Assembly (NCBI GenBank): GCA_020881915.1
Contig: JAJFPB010000002.1
Span: 2,046,001 to 2,110,000 of the forward strand
Origin: Paramyrothecium sp. XJ0827
Lineage: Eukaryota > Ascomycota > Sordariomycetes > Hypocreales > Stachybotryaceae
DNA: 64,000 nucleotides
Direction of reading: 5' to 3'
Both the position numbers and the translations under genes were made by a program. Below the pieces are notes generated by a model. That model worked only from the letters and a program-made list of their open reading frames with translations. It was not told the origin of the DNA and made no database searches. Of this stretch, positions 35,880 to 47,110 are shown one piece after another. Positions within the stretch are counted from its first letter, which is position 1. Every line of letters begins with the position of its first letter.

Positions 35880-37577
35880 ACATATTGAATGGCGGGCGGC
35901 TGCCCGTGGGAAGCCTCTATATGCTAGGAAACCACCATCCGGAGCAATCCGGCGAACAAGTTGGGGTCAGAAGCGGGAGGCACCGGCAGCTGAAGGAGGT
36001 TTGCCCCCAGTTGAAGGTTCCGTTTTGGGATTGAAGATGGTGATGTCCAAGCGCGTCCGAAGCCGGTCGTGATAGGCGCAGTGCAGAAAGGAAAAGGTAG
36101 ATGAGTATTAGCCGCACAGTTCGCCTCGGTCCCAGGAATAAAAAGCAAGTCCGTGAACGCTCGTCGACAACGGCCGAATAGGTAATGCAGGTGGCCGAGG
36201 TCGTTAGCAGAATAAAGGATTGAAGTGGTGGAAATGGAGTTGCAAGATTGGCCCCGGCCCGCCCAGCCTGCAAAATGCGGCCCTTCAATGTTTGGGGGGG
36301 CCAAGGAGGGACGTGCAGCCATACTAGTAGTACCTTTAGGTAAGTACCTGAGGTAAGGTACCTTACTCAATATGGGACAAGGGTGCTTTACAACGCGGCA
36401 AGGTGGTACCTTAAAAAGACAGGGAACTACCTAGGTACCTTAGTACCTAAGGATAGGTAAGGTACCTTAGACACCGTGCCGTGTGATTCCAGCATAAACC
36501 TTTACTTTAGTACTCTGCCCAGTCATTCTTTCTATGCTGGGGTAGTAAAGCAGGGAGAATACCGTTGATTTAAACCCCATTAAAAGTTACTCTTGAAGAA
36601 ACATTCTGTTGGAGACACATCATCAGGAACTTGCGTAGCCTCAATGCAATGGTTCAGATGAAGTGCTACGTTCGTCGTGTTGTAAGTACCTTACCTCCAG
36701 TTAGTAGTACCGATTAGGTACCGTAGGTAGGTTGTGAAGATGTCTAAAGTACTGGTAGGTATCTTAGACACTGAGGTCTGATTTAATACTACTTTAATCT
36801 ACCTCTCTATGGTACAGTACTCGAGGTACTTCGAAGTTGGCTTAAGCTACTTCGGGTACTTCAAGGCAAGGCAGGTAGAACGGGTCGGTACCTGGCCAGC
36901 CCCGTTCGTGCATTACTTCACCTTATTGAAGCGTGGAATCTGTCGGCGCTTAGGTAAGGTAGTTCGCGGTGGATATCACCCGCAAGCCAATGGTTCAGCC
37001 CAGAGGGCTGAAGGGGATTTTATCGCGCCAATGTCGCCCAACTGCCCTTCGCCGCGACCCTTCTGCCGCTGGGCGCTAAACCGGGACAGGATGGGTTGCG
37101 GCACGTCAATCGCAAATTAGGAGGTACTAGTACTTCAGCGGAAGGCCCCAAGGGTCACATTCCCTGTCAGCGTCGAGAAGAAGAAAGAAAAAAAAAACCG
37201 AAGATGGTCGAGCGCATCCACCACCCACCACCCACACCAAGAGCCTGAAATGCCGTTTGCGTTGCCCCGAAATGTCTAAGACCTGCATGCCAACCAACGG
37301 GGATTGTGGGCTGGGAAGAAAAAAGGGGACAGAAGTAGCTGGGAAAGTGAAATAGGGCGTGGACCTCTAAATTGGCCAAAGGGCAACCACTTTGGTCGTA
37401 CCCGTCTCTTATTCGCTCGATAAATCTGGATCCACGTGGCGAATCATACCTTTTGCTGGCTCTTCCTTACATGGTTGTCTTGGTTGAGTTTATCTTGAAA
37501 CAGTCTGAAAGCCACTGCAACCCGCCTACGTCTCTTACAACACATCATTGTACTCTCTTTAACTAACCACCGTCATT
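35880..37577. promoter_or_regulatory. Divergent snt1 / deoxyhypusine synthase promoter region rich in GGTACC motifs
   Basis: 1.7 kb between divergent starts. Two dense clusters of GGTACC, CCTTA and TAAGG elements lie at 36324-36472 and 36680-36840. The DHS-proximal part has an A run (37187-37200) and a CT-rich leader. No coding sequence was recognised. Confidence 0.55.
36324..36472. repeat. Cluster of palindromic GGTACC / CCTAAGG-type motifs
   Basis: Within 150 bp the sequence repeatedly combines GGTACCTTA, TAAGGTACC, CCTAGGTACC and TAGTACCTAA in both orientations. The hexamer GGTACC is itself a palindrome. The cluster lies in the divergent snt1/DHS promoter and resembles motifs scattered in other promoters of the window. 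Confidence 0.8.
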
Positions 37578-38760
37578 ATGGCGCACGACGCGTCCGATGC
37601 GCCTCCGTCTCAGGCGACCGATGCCGTGCTCGTCAAGTCCGAGGCAATGCCTCAGGATGCCCAGAAAGTTGAAGAGTTGGATTTCAACAACTTCAAGGGA
37701 CCTGTTACGGCCGAGGATTTACTGAATGGAATGCGCCACATGGGATTTCAAGCATCTTCCATCGGAGAGGCTGTCCGGATAATTAACGATATGGTGAGTA
37801 GACCTTCTGTCTCGTCTCCGCCAGACTCACTGATTCGCAATCCTAGAGGGCATGGCGGGATCCGGAGACTGGGGATAAGACAACCATTTTCCTGGGCTAT
37901 ACCTCAAATTTGATCTCTTCGGGACTGAGAGGTGTCTTTCGCTGGCTAGTCGAGCACAACCATGTGTCATGTATCGTCACAACAGCAGGAGGAGTCGAGG
38001 AGGATTTCATCAAGTGCCTCGGGGACACTTACATGAGCACGTTCAGTGCCGTCGGTGCCGACCTGCGCAAGAAGGGCATGAACAGAATCGGTAACCTCGT
38101 GGTGCCTAACGCAAACTACTGCGCGTTTGAGGATTGGGTGGTTCCTATTCTCGACAAGATGCTGGAGGAACAGGAGGAGAGCAAAGGCACCGAGGATGAG
38201 ATCAACTGGACGCCGTCCAAGGTTATTCACAGACTCGGCAAGGAGATCAACGACGAGAGATCCGTGTACTACTGGGCATACAAGAACAACATCCCCGTCT
38301 TTTGCCCAGCATTGACCGATGGCAGTCTCGGAGACATGCTCTACTTTCACACATTCAAGTCGTCACCACAGCAGCTCAAAGTCGACATCGTCGAAGATAT
38401 CAGACGCATTAACACCATGTCCGTACGAGCAAAACGCGCAGGCATCATAATCCTTGGCGGCGGAATTGTCAAGCATCACATCGCAAACGCGTGCCTCATG
38501 CGCAACGGAGCTGAGTCGGCCGTCTACATCAACACAGCTCAGGAGTTCGATGGCAGCGATGCTGGTGCGCGACCTGACGAAGCAGTGTCATGGGGCAAGA
38601 TCAAAATTGATGCCGATCATGTCAAGGTAGGAACATTTCTTCAACCTGGAGGCAACCGCAAGCTAACAGAAGCATTCAGGTCTACGTTGAGGCTACGGCC
38701 TGCTTTCCTCTCATTGTGGCCAACACATTCGCCAAAGATACCACTGACACAAAGCCGTAG
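37578..38760 (+). CDS. dys1: Deoxyhypusine synthase
   Basis: The enzyme transfers the aminobutyl group of spermidine to one lysine of eIF5A, using NAD, as the first step of hypusine formation in the cytosol. Exons 37578-37793, 37847-38626 and 38680-38760 encode 358 residues, normal for the family. Landmarks are [90 protein letters not shown] and [12 protein letters not shown], with the catalytic lysine at about residue 323. It ends [15 protein letters not shown]. Phase-0 introns have GTGAGT and GTAGGA donors. The start is the first ATG after a CT-rich leader. Confidence 0.97.
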
Positions 38761-39117
38761 ACTTTGACTAAAGTTGTTTGGAATGAATAGAACAGAAAAA
38801 AAAAAGGAAGAAGAAACGGACCCAGACCTATCACTTTTCCAACTCTTGATCTGAGCGGTGCATCTGACCGGAAACCAAAAGCATGCTTTTGCATACACCG
38901 TCGTTGAAATTTGGCCAGCTCACCAGGCACGCTTGCCCAACCGCCCAAGCAACAATGGGCAGTGAAAGCATGCCGATAATACAAGCGCCATGCCTATGAA
39001 GCTTGGCTGGGTGGATGGGCGACATGGCTTATCTTGAGTACCATTATTGGTTGAGACTGGCCTCACAGAAGGTTACAATCCGAGGGAGATGCTGTGAAAT
39101 ATCAGATTTTCTTTGAT
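38761..39117. other. Convergent 3' intergenic region, DHS / aldo-keto reductase
   Basis: 357 bp of tail-to-tail flank with an A9 run near 38801. Nothing else was recognised. Confidence 0.55.
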
Positions 39118-40105
39118 TCATAGCTCCTGAATCAAAGCCTTGAACTTTTCCAAGGCAGCAGCCCATTCGTCCTTGCCTTCGCCCTCAGCCCATGATCCGA
39201 CAATCTCAACGCCAGCCAAGTCCTCTTCCATATGCGCCTGTTTCGTCGTACCGTCCAAGATGGAGAGGCGCTCCAGTCCTAGAACCAGGGAGTAAAACGC
39301 GGCCGTAATCACGACGCCCGCGCCACGCGCGACGGCGTCGACGGGTGCGCTGCGCACGAGGCGCTCGTTGGCGGTGATTGTCCAGAAGGACTGGAAGACG
39401 ATGCCCCTCTCGCGGCAGTAGGATCGCAGGCGCGTCTCGTAGCCGGTGCGCTCGTGGAAGCGGTTCTGGACGACGGCAGGCTTGACGGTCGCCTGCTCGT
39501 ACAGAGCCTCAAGGACGGGCAGGGTCGTGTTGGAGATGCCCAGGTTGCGCACCCTGTGCGGCGTGTATGTCTCGAGCGTCTTCCACGCGGTGAGTGTCTC
39601 CTGGATGGTGTCCAGCGGGGAGTGCAGCACCACGCTGTCTAGGTACGGCTCCTGGCCTTCGATTGTGAAGTTCTTCAGGGACGACTGCACGGACTGATGA
39701 ACCTTGTCCACCAACGGCGCATCAAGCTCATACGGGGTGATGTGATTCTGACCTGCAGGTGAAGTGAACTTGGTCTGAATCTAAGGGAACAAAGTGTTAG
39801 TCACCGAAGAAATGATATCCGTTCTTTCCGCTTCTTACAAAAAGCTCCTCTCGCTTCACGATGCCCTCATCAATGGCGCGCTTGACGCCAGCGCCAACAC
39901 CTCGCTCATCGTAGTGCTTGGGCTGGGCTGCCGTGTCAATGCCGCGAAAGCCGGTCTGCAGGGCCTTGTGGACGAGATCCGCAGTCTGCTCCTTCTTCCA
40001 AGCAGTACCGTAGATGAGCCTCGGGATTCTTGTCGCCGCAGAGCCAGTGAGGGTAATGTCCTTGGCAAGGCGCGAGGCCTGGGCGCCGATAGCGGGCTGG
40101 GCCAT
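39118..40105 (-). CDS. Aldo-keto reductase
   Basis: An NADPH-dependent (beta/alpha)8 aldo-keto reductase. Exons 40105-39839 and 39780-39118 give 309 residues, typical for AKRs. The catalytic tetrad can be placed at Asp57 (FRGIDTAAQPKHYDE), Tyr65 in the same motif, Lys93 (IQTKFTSP) and His142 (DSVVLHSPLD). The eight-residue Asp-to-Tyr spacing and the QPKHY motif mark a fungal subgroup distinct from classical xylose reductases, which have DTAxxYxNE. No signal peptide is seen; a cytosolic role in carbonyl reduction or sugar metabolism is inferred. The open frame continues 29 codons upstream without any ATG, so MAQPAIGAQ is taken as start. It is divergent from the Gfo/Idh/MocA gene, about 800 bp apart. 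Confidence 0.9.
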
Positions 40106-40905
40106 GTCGAGAAGGTCTCGGAATTCTATAGGGATAGTGTGTAGAGGTGGTGACGGTGGACAAGGCAGGGAGGGAGGCGTAGCGAATGCCAAATGCGGAA
40201 GCTGGGGGCTTCCGTTGTTGGTTCAATAGTATAAAAGACAAGGTGCAGAGTAGTCCAAGCGAGGACCCGCAATGTCCATTGTCTGCTTGATGACGAGATA
40301 CAACTGAGGCGCGTTCGAACGGAACAGTCACATATTCACGCAAAAGCAATAAGTTGTACCCGCGTCTTCGATTGTGCTTGTCAAGAGCACATCAAGTTCA
40401 GGCACCTCCTATAAATGCAGCTTACCTTACTTCTAGTTCGGTAGGTAGCTTGTGGTTGATCCGCTTCAAAAACCGACATATCTTATATGACGTAAGGTGC
40501 CTCACCTCTACGTCGAGAGAGAAACATTCACAAAACTCGGCCATCTTCGCCATGCGCTTCATGAGGATGGTGGGGGTTGCCCCTCCGAGGGCCCTTTTAC
40601 GTATGGTACTCATTTTTACCCGTCGTATTTATCCACTCTTTGCCGCCTGAGTCAATTGCTCATCGTCCTAAGAGTCCGCCATAGGCTTCCAACGTCACCC
40701 ACAAATTAGTGGCATGTATCTCCTAGAGTTGGGGAATGGTCTACCCCTCACGGAGCGGGAGTGGCCCGCCTATCCATCTCGAGATAAATAAAGTGATAAA
40801 CACGATCCCACTTAACCACCGCACCGCCAGCGTCACTTCTTTGCATTTTCGTGAAAAGAGATCATTGCTGCCCTGTCACTCGCATACCATATAACTCATC
40901 CAAAC
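40106..40905. promoter_or_regulatory. Divergent promoter region of the two oxidoreductase genes
   Basis: 800 bp between head-to-head starts. It includes a TATAAATG-like element at 40410 and a CTTACCTTA motif near 40425. Shared regulation is inferred only from arrangement. Confidence 0.45.
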
Positions 40906-42212
40906 ATGACGTCCGAGACTCCCTACACCGTGAAATGGGGCATCATGGCCACCGGAGGGATTGCCACGAGTCCGTGATCCCCATCTGACCTTGCCTGGGG
41001 CATTGCAAGCTAATCAAGCGGCGCTGTAGCTTTCGTGAAGGACCTCTTAAACGATCCCACCTCGCGAGACGTTCACGATGTTCGTCACGAGATTGTCGCT
41101 GTCTCCTCATCCAACTCGGTTCAGAGGGCCAAGGACTTCATCACGAGCACGCAGTGCAAAGAGTCCACCAAGGCCTACGGCTCATACGCGGACCTGGTCG
41201 CCGATCCCAACATCGACATCATCTACGTGGCCACCCCGCACAGCCACCACTTCCAGAACACCATGCTCGCGCTCGAGGCTGGCCAGAACGTGCTGTGCGA
41301 GAAGGCTTTCACCGTGACCGCTGCTCAGACCCGCAAGCTCGTCGAGACGGCCAAGGCCAAGAACCTGTTCCTGATGGAGGCTGTGTGGACTCGATACTTC
41401 CCCTTGAGCATCAAGATCCGAGAGCTCATCACGTCGGGCGAGATTGGCACTGTCTATAGGACTACTGGTATGCTTTGGCCAACACGATCCTGATGGATTG
41501 CAGGAACTGGGTTATTCGTAACTAACGAGCCATCCCTACAGCCGATCTGTCTTTCAATGAGACTGCAGACGATGGCAGTTTAACGTTTGCTAATAGTCAT
41601 CGGATGGTCAACCCCGAGCTAGCAGGAGGCGCCTTGCTCGATCTTGGCATCTACTCATTGACATGGGTATTCCAGACTCTTTATCACACGCAGCAGGAGG
41701 GCAGCAAGGAGGCCCCAGGCGTTGTGGCCGCGGTCAACAAGTACGAGACGGGCGCGGACGAAATGACGAGCATCATCTGCCACTTTCCCAAGCACAAGAG
41801 CATGGGAATTGCGACAACCGCCCTCCGTGTCGCCACTAATTCCGGCCAAAACGACCAGTGCCCGGCCATCCGGATCCAGGGTTCCGGCGGAGAGATTCAG
41901 GTGTCGGCCCCGGCGTACCGGCCGACCCAGTATAAAGTAATTAAGAAGAGCGGCGATATCGAAGTGGTCGACTGCCCAATTCCCAAGGACGCCGCTCGTG
42001 ACTGGGGTCACGGCATGTTCTGGGAGGCGGATGAGTGCGCCCGTTGCCTGAGGGACGGTAAGAAGGAGAGCGCGTCAATGCCGTGGACCGAGAGCATTGT
42101 CATCATGGAGACGATGGAGGCTGCGCTGAAGCAGGGTGGAGTTGAGTACCCGGAGCTCATCACGACGGACGTGTACGATGCGAAGAGCCCTCTCAACACT
42201 GGCAACCAATAG
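40906..42212 (+). CDS. Gfo/Idh/MocA oxidoreductase (dihydrodiol / D-xylose 1-dehydrogenase type)
   Basis: Exons 40906-40969, 41030-41467 and 41542-42212 encode 390 residues. The N-terminal Rossmann fold has VKWGIMATGGIAT, a dinucleotide-binding variant common in fungal members, then VAVSSSNSVQRAKDF and IIYVATPHSHHF. The catalytic-lysine motif is VLCEKAFTVTA (EKA in place of EKP), and MEAVWTRYFP and GGALLDLGIYSLTW follow. This pattern fits the dimeric dihydrodiol dehydrogenase / NADP-dependent D-xylose dehydrogenase branch. The substrate cannot be told from sequence alone. The first exon is only 64 nt with a weak GTCCGT donor, so the N-terminus is easily missed. An AATAAA element lies about 65 bp after the stop. 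Confidence 0.93.
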
Positions 42213-44244
42213 CGAGGACAGTTGAACGCAAGGGGTGTACATAACCGGGCGCTTTGGTGCTATGGATAGCTGAATGAATAAAGCTACCTTACGGACTGAC
42301 CTATTTTGCACGTGGATGCACGTGCTCCGCCACCTTCAATCTATAAATGCCACGTTTGACAACGTCGTTCGAAGCATTGATGCCGTTCCGGAGCCGTTCC
42401 CACAACGGTTGTCAGGTTAGTCCGTTAGTAGACACCTCCGGGAGAGTCGTCACCAAAACAGCAAGGTTCGCGATTCCCGGAAAATGATCCCTGCTGGTTG
42501 GTTCCGAAGCGAGCAGGATGCAGGTGCCGGGAGTTGTTTATGCACCAAGTTTCATCATTTTGGGGTGGAAGTTAAAAAGTGCGGGCCCGCAGGGGAGCCC
42601 TCTGGAAAGCAATCCCACGGCCCCAGCGTTGCAAAGCCAACCGAGCACAGATGTAATAATTGGGTTAAGTCAATAGTCAAGGCTCACGCGTAATTGTGGC
42701 CGAATTCATGACCGACGAAATTAACTCGTAAGCTAACGCAGGTGAGATGAAGCACGCAGATGAGCAGCGCACGGGGATCATCCTTCGGACTGGCTCTAAT
42801 GAGCACTCGAGCTGAGCACCGCTGGACGGACCGATGTCCTAACTTAGCTCCCGAACATTGTCGCGACGTCGGTCGCGTATGGAGACAACTCGCGATAGCA
42901 CGGAGTTCGCAGTGGTGACGGACGACCATGCGCATAATGGTTCGTGGCAGGGAGTGACGGGTAGCTTGGGCGCGTGTTGACGCTCTGGACGGCGCCACCC
43001 CATGCGGTGTTCGTCGCAGCCCGGACGCTAACAAAGGTTATGCAGTTCGTAGCCTGCCCGACGGCTGTTTTACCATGCTTCATGGAAGCCTTCCCCGGGA
43101 TCTTTTTCGATGGGGCCGGGGCAGGGATGCGAGAACGGGGTTCCACGTTTCCATGAGACAAGATGCATCAATCGGTGCAACAACCTGGAAGGGGGCACTC
43201 AGGCGAACGCCGGTCGGCGGACGCTACCCGTATTGGCGGATATTCCCCCAAGCTCGACATTGGCCCGGGATACCCAGCAAGGATCCACGGGGCGTTCGCA
43301 TGTTCCACGGCGCAGAGAGAAGAGAACAGCGCTGGGTTGGCGGGGGAAGGATCCTCTCCGGGAGTTTGCCGGACTGATCTTACAGCCAGCTAAGCACATG
43401 CATTAACGAGATGGTTGAACATGGGTCCTGTTGAAACATGCAGAAACCGTTCATCTGGGGCTTGCAGGAGGGTGTACGGCTAAAAGCAACGGGGCAATCG
43501 TACGACGTTGTAACGCGGTCTGGCAATAGTGGGAAATGGTCCAGCTTGGGCCGAATTCTAGACGTCCACCCAGCCTTACCTAAGCGACAACCTCACCGAG
43601 ACCGCGGAGGTACCTTAGCTTCCTTTCCCTGGAGTAGGGCACTAAGGTACGGTACTTCATGGCGTTACGAAACAGCAGAGAGGATGTGGCCGGAGGAGGC
43701 TGTGCACTGCGTCAAATGGCTTCGAGCAGAGCCAAACGGACGTCAATTGTCAGTTCCAGAACCTTGCCGAAAGAATTTAGTTGTTGCTGTAATCGTCGTC
43801 ATTGTTGTCGTTCCAAAACACTCGCCATCCAGTTATACCTTAGCTACCTTACTGACCATATCTTGATGTGCATTGGAGTCCCGTACGTCCAGTTAGCTCG
43901 AGGGTCACTGGTTCATTCTCACCGAAAAATGCACCTGCACTTGTAGGGCTGGTGCTTGATCCCATTCCCTCGACCTCAAATGGATTCCACAAATTCACTT
44001 GTGAAATGCGAAACCTGTACAACCACCATTCCACGTCGTCTGTTAAATTTTTCTTTGGTCTCTGCTGCCCGGAGTCTCGAGACGTGAAACAAACCGTCTT
44101 CTCGGCACTACACGCTGCATAGACCTGGAACCAAAAGCCGAGCCGCATCCACGCCCCCCCCCCCCCTCCCCCCCCGTTGCGTGGTTTCAAAAGGGACAGC
44201 ATAGAGTATCAATTCGAGATTCTACCTTGAAAAAGACTGCCTCC
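42213..44244. other. Intergenic region between the Gfo/Idh gene and trm9, 2 kb
   Basis: Starts with the 3' flank of the oxidoreductase (AATAAA near 42276) and ends with the trm9 promoter, which holds a poly-C tract (44154-44175) and GGTACC/CCTTA motifs at 43610-43655 and 43840-43855. Open frames in between are short and random-looking. Confidence 0.55.
44154..44175 (+). repeat. C13-T-C8 homopolymer tract in the trm9 promoter
   Basis: A 22-bp nearly pure cytosine run, about 70 bp before the trm9 start codon. The length is sequencing- and slippage-prone, and the G-rich complement could form a G-quadruplex. Confidence 0.85.
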
Positions 44245-45030
44245 ATGGACACCACAGACCCAGCCCCGGCTGTCGCTCCGGAGTCTTCCACGCCCGCGCA
44301 GGACGGTGCGTGCATGAAGACAGCCCTGTCGAGCCATCCACTCCCTCCAGACACGGCGGCATCATCGCCATCGCCTGCAGGCGCGGAGGACTACGAGGCC
44401 ACCCACGTCCACGCCGTCTACGAGGCCATTGCACCGCACTTCTCCGCTACTCGCCACAAGCCCTGGCCCTTTGTCACCGAGTACCTGCTCTCGCAGCGGA
44501 CAGGGAGCATCGGCCTCGACGTCGGCTGCGGCAACGGCAAGTATCTGCCCGTCAACCCCCACGTCCACATCCTCGGCTCGGACCGCAGCGCTTCTCTGGT
44601 TCACCTGGCTCACACCGAGCGCCATGGAGAGGTCATCATCGCCGATGGCCTGTCCCTTCCTCACCGCCCCGGCGCCGTTGACTTTGTCATCTGCATAGCC
44701 GTCATCCATCACCTCTCCACGCAGGAGAGGCGCCGCGCCGCGATTAGTGCGCTGCTTGACTGTGTGCGCGGAGACGGCGAGGGAACGGTGCTCATCTACG
44801 TCTGGGCCCTTGAGCAGGGCACCAGCCGGCGGGGTTGGGATGAGGGGTCTGACCAGGATACGCTTGTGCCCTGGGTCTTGAAGATTAAAGGACAACAGGG
44901 TGAAACCTATCAGCGCTACTACCACCTTTACAAGAAAGGCGAGCTGGAGGAAGATGTCATTGCTGCGGGAGGCACCGTCTGCCGAAGTGGTTACGAGAGG
45001 GACAATTGGTGGGTGATATGTAGTAGATGA
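44245..45030 (+). CDS. trm9: tRNA wobble-uridine carboxymethyl methyltransferase Trm9
   Basis: Trm9, with Trm112, methylates carboxymethyluridine at position 34 of certain tRNAs to mcm5U or mcm5s2U, the last step of the Elongator-dependent pathway. It is one exon of 261 residues. The first about 45 residues are Ala/Pro/Ser-rich. The core starts at VHAVYEAIAPHFSATRHKPW, then the SAM-binding motif IGLDVGCGNGKYL (about 89-101), ILGSDRS, DGLSLP and FVICIAVIHHLST. The C-terminal RYYHLYKKGELEED and WWVICSR match Trm9 rather than other class I methyltransferases. The start is the ATG within CCTCCATGG; six in-frame codons upstream lack another ATG. Confidence 0.94.
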   Translation: MDTTDPAPAVAPESSTPAQDGACMKTALSSHPLPPDTAASSPSPAGAEDYEATHVHAVYEAIAPHFSATRHKPWPFVTEYLLSQRTGSIGLDVGCGNGKYLPVNPHVHILGSDRSASLVHLAHTERHGEVIIADGLSLPHRPGAVDFVICIAVIHHLSTQERRRAAISALLDCVRGDGEGTVLIYVWALEQGTSRRGWDEGSDQDTLVPWVLKIKGQQGETYQRYYHLYKKGELEEDVIAAGGTVCRSGYERDNWWVICSR

Positions 45031-45817
45031 ATCAAACAAGCTTAGATACTGGACACATCACACATTCACAGCGTTGCAAAGTTGAAGATGTGTTACACCT
45101 GTGCTGGATAGATTGCATGTCTGCAGGATATTCACTCTTTCGATACTGACATCGTCTAAAACCAGTTGGCTTAACCTGCTGTGGGAAGACCCGTCCAGAA
45201 TCGCCATCGGACTCAAGGACCCCATGATTCTAATAACAAGAAACCCGCCACTCTCCGCTATCAAGTCCCAGTCCAGCCGCGAACTCCAGCCCCAGGAGAG
45301 GCCTCCTTCCCTCGGAAACCGTCCTATAATCCGAATATGTCCAGTTCTCTATCAGTTGTACTCCTTCTACAAACATAAAGCCGGACTTTTGAAAAAGGAA
45401 AAAAGGAAAAATTCTTCCAAATATTTTCTTGTCCAAACGACCCTCTAGACGCCTTCTACTAGCTGTACATAGAAAAAAAAACAAAGTGGTAGCGATGAAA
45501 CAAAGGTTGAAGAGGGAATGGCTTGGCCCCAAAGCTGCGGCCTGGCCACTTTTTGAATGTCGTTTCTTCGTATACTGAACGTCCAATTGAGCTATATGCA
45601 TGATATCGCTTGTATGGAAAAGTGAAAAGGAAAAAAAACCAATAGTAAAAGAAGTCGCTGTGATGGTGGCGCCATTTGAATCCGCTGTTGGTCTGACGAA
45701 GGTCAGTCTCGACCAAGTCGACTAGCTGGATCATATGGCAAAGGATAGCGGATTGCTCAAGTCTAAAGTGAAGTCTATATTCAATACGTCGTCGCTCGCA
45801 ATAAGTTGACTTGCTGT
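45031..45817. other. Convergent 3' intergenic region, trm9 / Myb gene
   Basis: About 790 bp of tail-to-tail flank with A runs at 45471-45481 and 45631-45638. No gene was recognised. Confidence 0.55.
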
Positions 45818-47110
45818 TTATTCCAAACGTCGCTTGTTGCTCATTTCATGTCGTGTCAATTCGGGACTCGCTCGTCGCTTTGATCCCACGATTTCGGTGG
45901 CCGCATACCCAACGCCGGGAGGGAAATTGCCAGCCTGGTTGGGCGGAAGCACCATGGCGACTGGGCTGGGCGCACCTGCGGGTGCACTATAGGGGCTGAC
46001 ACCCGTAGTCAGCTCTGCAACCCCCGGCAGTAGTCCGGCGCCACGGGGCTGAGGTTGACTCTGGATGGGAGGAAGTCCGGGGCCGGGGTTGTAGTACATC
46101 TCGTTGGGTTCCTGGACCATACTTGGTGGCGGTGGGGGCGCATGATGCTGGTCTCGGCGTGCTGGGGGTGGTCGGGTTGCTGGCATGACGGGAACTGGCT
46201 GAGGTCGACTGTACATTGAGTGGGGAGACTGCGGAGGAACCATCTCTCTCTGGATATTGCCTTGGGACTGCGTGTGGCCGTGGTTTCGGGCTGGTGAATG
46301 TCTGTGGCCGCCCTCCACGTTGACGGCGGTCAGGGAAAACGGTGTCACACCGGCCCGCCGAGCCATTTCCAGCTCTCCCATGTGCCAGTGCATGGCTTCA
46401 GCAGCACGCCAAGGACAAGCAAGCTCTTCTGCCACCTTCGCCCACATTTCAGATTTGAACCTAGAGATGTGTTAATGAGGCTGGACAAAGGGTCAACCCC
46501 GGTAATGCAACTGGTGAGGGGAACCAGAAGACACTGTCCGTTATGGACAAGTGCGAGGCACCACCGGGCTATTCCGTTGGGATTGGTCTCACCTCTCGTA
46601 GAGTCTTGCGAGTTTGTTCTTGCGTTCTTCGTCCCACTCGCTGCGTCTTTCGAGGTAGTTCTGGTAGTGCAGGCGGCAGCTGATGGCACTTCGTCCCGGC
46701 AAACGCTTCGAGATGTCCTCCCACTTCATGCCGCTGCCCCTAAGCTCGATGATCAGAGCATCCTCTTCCGGTGACCACTTGCTCTGTTTCTTGACTGGCT
46801 GGTCTGCCTGTTGAGAGGACATGTTGCGCCTGTTGTTCGACATGGGGCCCGAGGTGACAGGGAAGGGTACGTGTGGCGGAGGCGGTCGTCCTTGAGAGGT
46901 AGTCGGCGATAGAGTTGCAGGTCGCAGTCGACGCGGATGGGGGAAGGACTCATTTGAGTCGGGGTTCTTGAGAAGCGCTGCGAGATCCACGTTTGCGGTT
47001 GATGCGCCCCCGCCAATACCGGCTCGGGCACCGTTGGCACAAGCTCTTGGGCCTGGTAGCAGATCGAGACTGGCGTGATGGATGGACCTCGACGTCGACT
47101 CTGCCCCCAA
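45818..47110 (-). CDS. Myb/SANT-like DNA-binding protein (5' end unresolved)
   Basis: The downstream exons are clear: up to 46593, then 46460-45818 after a 126-nt GTGAGA...TAG intron. A Myb repeat reads KQSKWSPEEDALIIELRGSG, then DISKRLPGRSAISCRLHYQN. A second, divergent repeat follows across the splice site (WAKVAEELACPWRAAEAMHW). The C-terminal 180 residues are Pro/Gln-rich and end with basic KRRASPELTRHEMSNKRRLE, a possible nuclear signal. The start is uncertain. The first in-frame ATG (46843) gives 297 residues, but the frame stays open to about 47166 with coding-like sequence (STANVDLAALLKNPDSNE). An upstream exon probably supplies the real start. It is likely a nuclear transcription or chromatin factor; I cannot name an orthologue. 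Confidence 0.8.

Noticed and set aside
39839..40192. Longer aldo-keto reductase N-terminus starting 29 codons upstream
   Set aside because: The first codon is TTG and the extension is a low-complexity proline stretch; the first ATG gives the family's usual start.
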